From NCBI RefSeq assembly GCF_009002475.1, contig NZ_AP019860.1, positions 6,896,501 through 6,960,500 on the forward strand: a DNA stretch of 64,000 nucleotides. Reading direction: 5' to 3'. Below are positions 9,686-18,013 of this stretch, in pieces. Both the position numbers and the translations under genes were made by a program. The DNA comes from Candidatus Uabimicrobium amorphum. Lineage in GTDB: Bacteria > Planctomycetota > Uabimicrobiia > Uabimicrobiales > Uabimicrobiaceae. The notes under the pieces were generated by a model. It did no database searches. It was not told where the DNA came from and worked only from the letters and a program-made list of their open reading frames with translations. Numbering within the stretch: the stretch's first letter is position 1; the number at the start of each line of letters is the position of its first letter.

Positions 9686-9797
9686 AACACTCTTCTAAAG
9701 ATAAAAAAGATATGGTTGGATGACGCATTTCGAAATTAAATTCTACAGCGCAAAACCGCGAATTGCGAATTTTTTTAATGGAGTATGCCACGTATTT

Positions 9798-10457
9798 TTA
9801 TTTTGAATCAATAAATCGCGGTGAAATAATCATGGGATGTACCGTTTCGCGAATAAAGTTGCCAAAATAATCGATGGAGAAACGAATTTTTTCCAACGAA
9901 ACCACACCATGTTCCCAAGGAGTGCCTTGCTGCGCTTCGGCAATAAAACGTTTGAAACCCGCTTCGGGATTGTTGTCTCCCTTTTCTACCAATGCCTGGA
10001 TAGTTTCCACGATAATCTCCGCCGGATACTCGACCATATCCTTGTCATATATCATCACCACCCCACGGAAGTAACAGTCAGGATCTACGCGACTATCATT
10101 ACCCACAATAATTAACCTCTGCGCCACATCGTTTTCATTAAAGTCAAAGCGTTCAGCAACAATCGAATAGTCCTTGCCACAAGCCGTATATATTCCATCT
10201 TCGCGGCCAATCACATCCGAAAAGTAATCGAGCAATCCAAATTCTTTTAAAGCAAAACGCGCGTATTCTCCGATCGCCGCGGTGGTGACAATATTTGTAA
10301 AATGCGCGAGAGATTGTAAGCCTTCTGCAATACCTGGTTTTAAAAAAGGCTTTGGCATTTCCTGAGGAACAGGTTGCTTCAAATAAAGAAACTCCATGGG
10401 ACGAAAATACCCCAACGTTTCATCAAAATCCCAACAAATGATAATGTCCTTACTCAT
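9798..10457 (-). CDS. HAD-superfamily (NIF/FCP1-like) phosphatase-like protein
   Basis: 219 residues from the ATG at 10457 (MSKDIIICWDFDETLG). An upstream ATG at 10478 has no ribosome site, whereas GGGGA lies 9 bases ahead of 10457. Motif I is DFDET, with the nucleophile and acid aspartates. A Thr in NIVTTAAIGEYA fits motif II, and IIVGNDSRVDPD resembles motif III/IV. The phrase around GEYARFAL resembles the FCP1/NIF subgroup, where a tyrosine or aromatic residue follows the motif-II Thr. The substrate is unknown. No signal peptide, so cytoplasmic. The gene is divergent from the beta-trefoil protein. Confidence 0.75.
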   Translation of the reverse strand: MSKDIIICWDFDETLGYFRPMEFLYLKQPVPQEMPKPFLKPGIAEGLQSLAHFTNIVTTAAIGEYARFALKEFGLLDYFSDVIGREDGIYTACGKDYSIVAERFDFNENDVAQRLIIVGNDSRVDPDCYFRGVVMIYDKDMVEYPAEIIVETIQALVEKGDNNPEAGFKRFIAEAQQGTPWEHGVVSLEKIRFSIDYFGNFIRETVHPMIISPRFIDSK

Positions 10458-10573
10458 AAACGTAAGTCCCCAACACAAGTATAAATAAATTTTAAAATTT
10501 CCACTAAACCATTCTTTTTTTACTTCCGTCTGTTAAGGCGTACACAACGAAAATTTTTAAAGGAGGCTTCAGA

Positions 10574-11536
10574 GTGAAAAAACTTATTTTATTACTGACA
10601 ACAACAACATTGTTATTGGCCGATCAAATACCACAAGTCGATTTAGGCTATTATACCGTAACCAACAAAGGAACAGGTCATGTTTTAGATGTTTTTTACA
10701 ACAACAAAGTAGATGGCGGTCCTGTTTGCCAAACCAAATTCTCGGGACGCGATACGCAAAAATGGTTGGTGGTTCCTATTGTAGACGAACCCGGCCACTT
10801 TCGTTTCATGGCAAAAAGCAGTGGCCATGCTCTCGATGTTCTTTACGACAACAAAATTCACGGTGGTCCTGTTTGCCAAGCACACCTAAGCTCTCGCGAT
10901 ACACAAAAGTGGTTACTCGTCGCCATCGCAGATGAACCCGGTCACTTTTATATAAAGTCGAAATCAAGTGGCCTGCATCTAGATCCTTTCCACGGCAACG
11001 ATGTCAACGGTGGCCCCGTGGCGCAAGCGAAAGCAAATGAAGGCGAAAGCCAAAAATGGCGTTTACAACTAGTGGAACAAATAGAGGTTGCCAAAGGTTG
11101 CTATCAAGTGATCTCCAAAAAGACCGGCAAAGCCCTCGATGTTTTTTATAGTAACAAAACACCTGGAGGACCAATTTGTCAGGCAAAACCGACAAAAAGA
11201 GCCGCACAGCAGTGGCTAATTTCACCCGTAGAAGGAGAGCCTGGTTATTTTCATCTAAAGTCTAAAGTGAGTGGTTTGCGCTTAGATCCATTTCGTGGAA
11301 ACAAAATAAACGGTGGTCCTGTTTCTCAAGAAAGGCCCAATAAAATGAACAGTCAAAAATGGCTAATCGTTCCTGTGCCAGATGAAAAAGGTTACTTCCG
11401 TTTGTATTGTAAAAATAGCGGAAATAGTCTGGGAATCTTTGCCGGGAACGACGTCGACGGTGGGCCAGTGTGTCATGACCGACCAAACCACACCGACGGA
11501 CAGAAATGGTCACTAAAACTACTTGGCAAGGAATAA
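10574..11536 (+). CDS. Secreted ricin-type beta-trefoil (RICIN) protein, six repeats
   Basis: 320 residues starting at GTG, chosen for the strong AGGAGG about 7 bases upstream. Signal peptide at residues 1-16 (KKLILLLTTTTLLLA). The rest consists of six ~45-residue units, each with a phrase such as LDVFYNNKxxGGPVCQ followed by the QxW-type QKWL. Six units make two complete beta-trefoils. Units 1, 2 and 4 share LDV(F/L)Y and units 3 and 5 share LDPF, so the set looks like a duplicated three-unit block. The family binds sugars or proteins; no catalytic domain is attached. Predicted to be periplasmic or extracellular. Confidence 0.88.
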   Translation: MKKLILLLTTTTLLLADQIPQVDLGYYTVTNKGTGHVLDVFYNNKVDGGPVCQTKFSGRDTQKWLVVPIVDEPGHFRFMAKSSGHALDVLYDNKIHGGPVCQAHLSSRDTQKWLLVAIADEPGHFYIKSKSSGLHLDPFHGNDVNGGPVAQAKANEGESQKWRLQLVEQIEVAKGCYQVISKKTGKALDVFYSNKTPGGPICQAKPTKRAAQQWLISPVEGEPGYFHLKSKVSGLRLDPFRGNKINGGPVSQERPNKMNSQKWLIVPVPDEKGYFRLYCKNSGNSLGIFAGNDVDGGPVCHDRPNHTDGQKWSLKLLGKE

Positions 11537-11759
11537 AAAACTCACGATGCACCACCACAAGATACTTTTTTCATATCTTCAAAAAACTTAACTGTGTTAA
11601 GAATGTTTTCATATCCACAAAAAAGTATTGTGTGTTACAACGCGGATGATGCGATTCACCGTAAGTAAAACAAAGCTCCGCAGAGTGTCTAAATGCAATC
11701 GGCACGGCAAAACAGCCAGCAGGTTGTTTCCATTTCTCTTTAGGCACTTTTAGGAGATC

Positions 11760-13064
11760 GTGATGCTTTGGCTTGAGTTCTCAATAGTTTTATTTTTCAT
11801 ATTTCTTGGTTCCAAAATGGGAAACATAGGAATTGGCTATGCGGGAGGGGCCGGCGTTATTGTCCTTACCATGTTTTTGGGTTTGAAGGCAGGCTCTGTT
11901 CCCGTAGATGTGATTATGATTATCATGGCAGTTATTGCGGCGATTGCTGCCATGCAAAAAGCCGGAGGAATGGACTACCTTGTCCACCTCTCGGAAAAAG
12001 CTTTGCGCTCAAATCCACAACACATCACTTTTATGGCACCAATGGTAACGTACACCATGACTCTACTTGCCGGTACGGGACATACCGCTTATTCCACACT
12101 GCCCGTAATTGCCGAAGTGTCAAAGGAACAAGGCATACGTCCCTCCCGTCCTCTGAGTATCGCGGTTGTTGCTTCGCAAATTGCCATCACCGCCTCTCCC
12201 ATTTCCGCAGCGGTAGTGATCTTTGCCGGATTACTAGAACCTTTGGGAGTTTCCTATATTACTCTCCTAGCGATTGCCATACCATCTACAGCACTCGCCT
12301 GCGTAGTGGGAGCAATCGCGGCAAATTTTTTAGGACAGCCGTTAGAAAAAGATACGGTATATCAGAACAAACTCAAAGAAGGCTTAATAAAAATAAAAGG
12401 CGAAACCGACTACTCTCCCACAAAAGAATCTAAAATTTCCGTAGCGATATTTCTAACCGCCATTCTCTGTGTTGTGACGTACGCAACTTTCATTTCAAAA
12501 AAGATAGCGATTATCGAAAACCCTACCATATCCAGAAACGACGCCATTGTCGCCATTATGCTACTCGCCGCAGCACTCATTTCACTCATCTGTAAAGTAG
12601 ACCTTGCAGAAATTTCGTCGATGTCGACTTTCAAATAGGGAATGAGCGCGTGTATTTGTGTTCTAGGAGTCGCGTGGCTAGGTGATACATTTGTCTCCAA
12701 TCATATTGATGAAATCAAAAACTTTAGCGGCGAACTTCTGCGTTCCTATTCGTGGCTTCTTGCAGTGGTGTTGTTCTTTGCCAGTATGTTGCTTTATTCC
12801 CAGGCCGCAACAACAAAAGCGTTGATGCCAACCGCTATTTCTCTCGGTGTCTCTCCTGTGGCAGCGATTGCCGCTTTTGCAGCAGTAAGTGCTCTTTTTG
12901 TTCTCCCAACATACCCGACTCTACTCGCGGCGGTGGAAATGGATGAAACAGGTTCCACCAGAATAGGAAAATATGTGTTCGATCATCCTTTCATGATACC
13001 AGGCTTCGTGACCATTGTTTTTGCGGTTATGTTTGGTTTTGTCATCGGTAATATGGTGATTTAG
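11760..13064 (+). pseudogene. dcuA: Anaerobic C4-dicarboxylate transporter, split by an in-frame TAG
   Basis: Two reading frames, 11760-12638 and 12642-13064, lie in the same phase and are separated only by TAG at 12636-12638 plus one Gly codon. Read through, they give 433 codons, the usual DcuA length, with no frameshift. The junction reads STFK-stop-GMSA, where Dcu proteins typically have a residue such as Ala or Ser between FK and GM. Both halves are multi-spanning membrane protein with Dcu phrases such as LAGTGHTAYSTLPVIAEV and TPISAAVVIF-like segments. The family exchanges fumarate or aspartate for succinate in anaerobic respiration. AGGAGA precedes the ATG. The gene is either freshly inactivated, read through, or affected by a base error; TAG ends other genes here, so recoding is unlikely. 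Confidence 0.88.
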
Positions 13065-13215
13065 TCATCGATTTATTCACTGAGTAACTATTGTGTTTGT
13101 CAACCCTCCGGTGAAGAGAGTTGACACACTAGTGGAGACCGGTTAGAATTTCCATCAACTCTTTTTGTAAATTGGACGACTTACACAACTACCTGCACAA
13201 CAGAAAGATAAAGCG

Positions 13216-14418
13216 ATGAATCAAAAGTATTCTTTTCAAAACTGCGACGACGAGACACTTTCCGCCACTCTCGACGCCCCAGAAAATCCAACGGCGTACG
13301 CGTTGTTTGCCCATTGCTTCACGTGCTCGAAAAATCTCAATGCCGTACACAATATAACAGAAGCTCTCAAACAACGCGGTATCGCGACACTGCGATTTGA
13401 CTTCACCGGCTTGGGACAAAGTGAAGGTGATTTTTCCGACACCAATTTTTCCTCCAATGTCGACGATTTGATCGAAGCCAGCAAATTTATGGAAAAAAAT
13501 TTACAAGCACCACAGTTACTGATCGGCCACTCCCTAGGTGGCGCAGCGGTATTGCAAGCCGCGGCACAAATAAGTTCTGTAAAAGCGATAGCCACCATTG
13601 GTGCACCCTACGAACCATCGTATGTGAAAAGACTGCTGCAAAACAAGGAGGAAGAAATCAACCGTGACGGAGAAGCACAAGTCATGCTTGCCGGTCGCAA
13701 ATTTCGCATAAAAAAACAATTTCTCGATGACCTAGACCAACACAAAATGAAAGATACCATACGCAATTTGCAAAAGGCCTTGCTCATTTTCCACTCACCG
13801 TCTGACGAGATCGTGGACATTAGTAACGCCACACAAATATTTCAAGCGGCCTTACATCCAAAAAGTTTTGTTTCTCTAGACGCAGTGGACCATCTTGTTT
13901 CACAAAGTAAAGACGCAATGTATGTGGGCGATACCATTGCGAGTTGGGCTTCGCGTTATTTAGATGCTTCGATGCAAGACAGTAAAGAAGATGCAGACCC
14001 CAGAGTCGTGGTCAGTAACGATTCCGGTTTTCGTTGTGAAGTCAAAGTGGGAAAACACAGTATGGGGGCGGATGAACCCATTGCCGTTGGCGGAGGCAAT
14101 ACCGGACCAACACCTTACGACTACCTACTCAGCGCCCTGGGGACATGTACTGCGATGACCATTCGTATGTATGTTGATCGTAAAAAATGGCCATTAGAAA
14201 AAGTGCGGGTAAAACTGGCCCATAAAAAGATTCATGCGAGTGATTGTGAACACTGCGAAACCAAAGAGGGAAAAGTAGACCGCATCTATCGCGAAATTGA
14301 ACTCATCGGTGATTTGCAAGAGGAAGAGCGCCAACGCTGTTTGAAAATCGCAGACAAATGCCCTGTACACAGAACTCTACATTCCGAGATTGACATCGCA
14401 ACAAAATTGTGTGAATAA
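13216..14418 (+). CDS. Alpha/beta hydrolase fused to OsmC-like domain
   Basis: 400 residues. Residues 1-~255 form an alpha/beta hydrolase with the nucleophile elbow GHSLGG, an acid in SPSDEIVDI and a histidine in DAVDHLVS. Residues ~260-400 form an OsmC/Ohr-like domain with the phrase LLSALGTCTAMTIRMY and the second reactive cysteine in KCPVHRTL. OsmC proteins reduce organic hydroperoxides with paired cysteines. This two-domain arrangement is an established bifunctional family, not a new fusion. No signal peptide, so cytoplasmic. The ribosome site is weak (AGAAAGATAAA). It follows dcuA by 150 bases. Confidence 0.92.
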   Translation: MNQKYSFQNCDDETLSATLDAPENPTAYALFAHCFTCSKNLNAVHNITEALKQRGIATLRFDFTGLGQSEGDFSDTNFSSNVDDLIEASKFMEKNLQAPQLLIGHSLGGAAVLQAAAQISSVKAIATIGAPYEPSYVKRLLQNKEEEINRDGEAQVMLAGRKFRIKKQFLDDLDQHKMKDTIRNLQKALLIFHSPSDEIVDISNATQIFQAALHPKSFVSLDAVDHLVSQSKDAMYVGDTIASWASRYLDASMQDSKEDADPRVVVSNDSGFRCEVKVGKHSMGADEPIAVGGGNTGPTPYDYLLSALGTCTAMTIRMYVDRKKWPLEKVRVKLAHKKIHASDCEHCETKEGKVDRIYREIELIGDLQEEERQRCLKIADKCPVHRTLHSEIDIATKLCE

Positions 14419-14431
14419 AAATTGAGGTATT

Positions 14432-14482
14432 GATGGATGCTGGTATGCGATGGATGCTGGTATGAGATGGATGCTGGTATGC
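14432..14482. repeat. 17-bp tandem repeat, three copies
   Basis: The unit GATGGATGCTGGTATGC is repeated at 14432-14448, 14449-14465 (last base differs) and 14466-14482. The last unit runs straight into GATGCCCCCAC and the palindrome ATCGGC-TTC-GCCGAT of the dispersed repeat that ends at the insertion sequence. The array starts about 14 bases after the stop of the hydrolase-OsmC gene. Confidence 0.8.
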
Positions 14483-14524
14483 GATGCCCCCACAATCGGC
14501 TTCGCCGATTACTCCCCCACAGGG

Positions 14525-16018
14525 CAACGTCATTTAGTTAAGAAAAAACGAGTATTTATCAAGGCTAGATCTAAGATATAGAGATGTAGCCTTGATAAAC
14601 AGGCACTTTCAGTGTCCTGTTTTTTTCCTATATTTCTGATGCCAAAGCTGATAGCTAGCAGACTTCTTAACACGAGGCGCATTGTTATCAGGCCTTATTG
14701 GAGAAGGAGACAAACGAAAGAGAACTCTTATTTCAGCATATGCTTCTTCAATAGGAATACTTTCATCATAAAGAAGAGCAATAACTTCATCGTGAAGTTC
14801 GGCATACGAAATAGACTTATTGATACGATATCGATATTTAGTATTTTTTTTATCGCATTCTTGGTCAAGAATTTGTTGTTCACTTTTAATAACGATGGAT
14901 TCAAGAGCACTCATAAAAACACGAGCATAAAAGTCTTGTTCAATATGTAATAAAAAACCAGAAGAAAAACGCTCAACATCTAACTGATTTTTGAGACGAT
15001 CAAAATAGGTTTCTATTTTCCAACGTTGGTGGTATAGCCAAGCAAAGTCATCAAGAGGATAAAGTTCTTGATCAAGTAAAGTAGTAAGAAGAACTTCAAC
15101 CTCTCCTGTCGGAAGAATAACTTTTATTAACCTAACATTTACAGATGATGGTAAATTATATTTTTTCCACTCAAGTCGTTTTTCTTTAGGAATGACTAGT
15201 TTGTAAACAGAGTCGAAAGAGTCACTTTTTAGAAATTCGCTAACAATTGAGAAAGAACTGGAAGTTGAACATCTTATAACGCAAGGAACACTTAAAGATT
15301 TATGTAAAGCTACTAACGCATTACTGGCAGTGAGAATCAAAGACAAACTTTATCTCAGATTGTTTTGCTTCAAGTTCTTGGTTAATAGGAAGTTCGTTTA
15401 AAACATCATATAAAAAACTTCCATAGCCTTGGACTCTCTCAGTTGGGCTTTGATTACTTTGGACACTAAAAAATGCTAAAGTTTCCTCTGATTTTGGTAA
15501 ATTGATTGTACTTACATCTACAGCATAGATCTGATTATTTTTCCATTTTTTATTTTCATCTTTCGCTTCTTCATAAAAAGTTTTTAATATTGTATTTTGG
15601 AGATGCTTATATAGCTTCGGATCTAGCTTGTTCCTTGCTTGGTGTAGTCCTCCTGGACTAATTATTTTATCAAGCGCTTTGATTTTCTTGAAAAATGTTC
15701 TTATTTTGTTGCTGAGGCTCATTTTAGCTCCTAGCAGTATCATTGTTGCTAATCCTGCAAATGTTATTTTCCGGCAACGTGTAAAGTGTTTTTTTTAGTT
15801 TTGTATCGTTCTACTATTTCTTTTTTACTTAGTTCTGATCTTACACTTTTCATTGTTGATACTACTAGTAAGTTTTTCATGTTGACCTCATATTTTGATC
15901 CTATCTTGCGTTTATTTATGTATTACAAACTATAAATGTAGCATTTGCAAGGGATATATCATTACTTTGCTTCTCTAAATATTGAAAATACTACATTTAT
16001 CTTAACTAAATGACGTTG
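14525..16018 (-). mobile_element. Degenerate IS4-family insertion sequence (1,494 bp)
   Basis: The terminal inverted repeats are perfect over CAACGTCATTTAGTTAAG (14525-14542) and its inverse (16001-16018). They resemble the ends of the second IS at 22733-24130 (CAAGCCCATTGACTTAAG), which fixes the boundaries. The inverted identity continues 10 bases outward (CCCACAGGG / CCCTGTGGG). So the flanks are inverted to each other instead of forming a direct target duplication. The single transposase frame inside is broken in at least two places. The element lies within copies of the dispersed GCATCGCATA-type repeat. Confidence 0.82.
14609..15880 (-). pseudogene. IS4-family transposase, broken
   Basis: The gene probably starts at the ATG at 15880 (GAGG about 6 bases upstream; MKNLLVVSTMKSVRSEL). 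It shifts frame near 15775, continues as a 140-codon piece (15743-15321), and shifts again near 15325 into the C-terminal piece (15346-14609). Comparison with the IS at 22.7 kb shows the first catalytic Asp (YAVDVSTINLP) and the second (KFVFDSHC, just before the break). The IS4 signature Y-(2)-R-(3)-E-(6)-K is in the last piece (YHQRWKIETYFDRLKNQL). About 15-20 residues before the second Asp are missing relative to the other IS. The product cannot be a functional transposase without repeated frameshifting. Confidence 0.85.
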
Positions 16019-16072
16019 CCCTGTGGGAGGGCAGCCGGCGCCTAGCCGGCGGGAGGGCATCGCATAAGGAAA
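16019..16072. repeat. Dispersed hairpin repeat flanking the IS
   Basis: Immediately right of the IS is CCCTGTGGGAGGGC, then the palindrome GCCGGCGCCTAGCCGGC, then GGGAGGGCATCGCATA. This is the same repeat type as on the left side of the IS (14483-14524), in the opposite orientation. It ends a few bases before the ribosome site of the cytochrome gene. Confidence 0.7.
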
Positions 16073-16075
16073 AAC

Positions 16076-17935
16076 ATGCAAAGAAAAAAGGTAAACCAAA
16101 TGAAAAAATACAAACGATTTACACTAACCGAAATATCATACCACTGGATCTTTGCATTGACTTTTTTACCACTCGCCATTAGCGGTGGTTTGATGCTAAC
16201 GCAAAAAGTTTTTTCGTTAACGTGGTTTGCCAAGCATCAACTCATCGCCTTTCATAAATACACCGCGATGGCTTTTATCGCACTTCCCGTACTAATAGCA
16301 TTAGCCGGCGATTGGCGCATTCATTTAACGAATCTATTGCAGTCCGTCAACTGGAAAAAACATGATTTTTTGTGGCTACTAAAAAAAAGCGTGTGGTTGA
16401 AGAATGCACAATCGGGAAAATTTAACCCCGGACAAAAAATTCATCTCTTACTAAGCTTGTTTTACTACGTTGCCTTTATCACAACGGGTTTGACGATGTG
16501 GTTTTACAAAGGAATTCTTGGGGCTTGGTATCTACACATTTCTCTGTTCATTCTCTCCGTCATTGCCCTTTCAGGGCATTTGCTCTTATGCTTGGTGAAT
16601 TACCCAGCACTTTCGGGAATGATCACCGGAAAAGTACCTGCCAATTACATCGAACGCAATCACAAATTGTCCATAAAGGAATCGCTGATTTCGTCACACG
16701 GCTGGTGGAAATTAGTTGTTATTATTGCGCTCCTTATTTATGGCATCAATTCCATTTATCCGTTACTCTTCCACAGATCCGTGGAAAAGAATTTCGCCAA
16801 CTGGAAATACATCAACGAAGAAATTGTGATGCCCGGCGAACTTCTCGCTGGACATGCGCGAAGAAGCAAAAATTGCTATGCTTGTCATAATTTACTCGGC
16901 ACTATTTCCAATCAAAAATGCTTAAAATGCCACAAAAAAATATCAAAACGCATCAAGACAAGCAAAGGATATCATGGGCAATTTAAAGACAAATGCACCA
17001 CCTGTCACAACGATCACAAAGGACATGACTTCGAACTGCGTCCCCTAAAGCAAAAAGAGTTCAACCACCAACAAGCATTGTTTTCTCTCTCCGGAGCGCA
17101 CAAGAAGGTAAAATGTGAAGAATGCCATCGACAAAAAAACAAAAAATCCCCTACGTACATTGGAATTTCTTTTGGAAAATGCAATAACTGCCACAAAACG
17201 CCTCATGGTAGACAATTTTCCGCCTCGTGCACAAAATGTCATAACCCAAACGCAAATGGCTGGCACGTACCGTTTATAAAATTTAACCACCAAAAAACAT
17301 CATTTCCACTAAAGGGAATGCACAAGCATCTAAGTTGTGGTGAGTGTCATAAAAAAAATAGGTATGGAAGAGTGCAGTACACAAAAATGAAGTACCGGAG
17401 ATGCAATGACTGCCACGAAGACGTTCACCGCGGAATAAAACAAAGTTGCAGTAGTTGTCACAACGAGAAAGGTTGGCACGGCAAGCACTTAAATTTTAAT
17501 CACAATACCACCAGATTTCCCCTAAACAAAGATCACCAAGGTGTGTCCTGCAATAAGTGCCACCAGCAAAAAAACGTTTTCTCAAAAAACACCATCAGCT
17601 GTGAAAGTTGCCACAGCGATTATGCAAATATCGTTGCTGGAAAATGGGGCGGCAAAACTTTTCCCCCAGATCGTCATTATAAAAAAATAAGCTGCAAAGG
17701 GTGCCACGAAGATGAGATAAAACGCTCGACAGTGTCGCCGGAAAAAACGTGCAGTCACTGCCACACGCCACATTACGAAGAAATATTTTTTAAGCGTAAA
17801 TTCTTTATCAACAACACCATTCGCAAATTTGAAGCCCTGAGAAAATACCGCTTTTCGGAGTATACACAACAAATTGGCGGCCACAACTATCTCATGCTCA
17901 AATACTTATTGCATGACAACGGCAAGAGTAAGTAA
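16076..17935 (+). CDS. Membrane cytochrome b fused to 13-heme cytochrome c
   Basis: 619 residues; AGGA lies 5 bases before this ATG, though a second ATG at 16100 is possible. Residues ~20-235 hold four to five membrane helices with histidines (SYHWIFALTFLPLAISG, HKYTAMAF, HISLFILSV, SGHLLL) as in formate-dehydrogenase-gamma/cytochrome b561-type diheme subunits. Residues ~265-585 contain thirteen CxxCH heme c sites, from CYACH to CSHCH, with many extra HxxH-type histidines for distal ligation. Such proteins carry electrons between the quinone pool and periplasmic partners. Having the b and c parts in one chain is uncommon. No cognate reductase lies alongside, so the terminal acceptor is unknown. 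Confidence 0.88.
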   Translation: MQRKKVNQMKKYKRFTLTEISYHWIFALTFLPLAISGGLMLTQKVFSLTWFAKHQLIAFHKYTAMAFIALPVLIALAGDWRIHLTNLLQSVNWKKHDFLWLLKKSVWLKNAQSGKFNPGQKIHLLLSLFYYVAFITTGLTMWFYKGILGAWYLHISLFILSVIALSGHLLLCLVNYPALSGMITGKVPANYIERNHKLSIKESLISSHGWWKLVVIIALLIYGINSIYPLLFHRSVEKNFANWKYINEEIVMPGELLAGHARRSKNCYACHNLLGTISNQKCLKCHKKISKRIKTSKGYHGQFKDKCTTCHNDHKGHDFELRPLKQKEFNHQQALFSLSGAHKKVKCEECHRQKNKKSPTYIGISFGKCNNCHKTPHGRQFSASCTKCHNPNANGWHVPFIKFNHQKTSFPLKGMHKHLSCGECHKKNRYGRVQYTKMKYRRCNDCHEDVHRGIKQSCSSCHNEKGWHGKHLNFNHNTTRFPLNKDHQGVSCNKCHQQKNVFSKNTISCESCHSDYANIVAGKWGGKTFPPDRHYKKISCKGCHEDEIKRSTVSPEKTCSHCHTPHYEEIFFKRKFFINNTIRKFEALRKYRFSEYTQQIGGHNYLMLKYLLHDNGKSK

Positions 17936-18013
17936 TGCAAAGAAAACAAATCATGAGAAACCGCACGCAATCGTGAAGTAAGGGCCATGTTTGCTGGTGG
18001 ATAAATTTTAGCT

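Noticed and set aside
12636..12638. TAG in dcuA as a recoded amino acid (pyrrolysine-type)
   Set aside because: TAG ends other intact genes here (for example the FHA kinase and the membrane S8), and the transporter family has no such residue. Simple nonsense or error is more likely.
13216..14418. Hydrolase-OsmC fusion as a novel architecture
   Set aside because: This two-domain protein is an established bifunctional family.
14609..15743. Two separate genes from the IS pieces
   Set aside because: Alignment with the second IS transposase shows they are broken parts of one gene.
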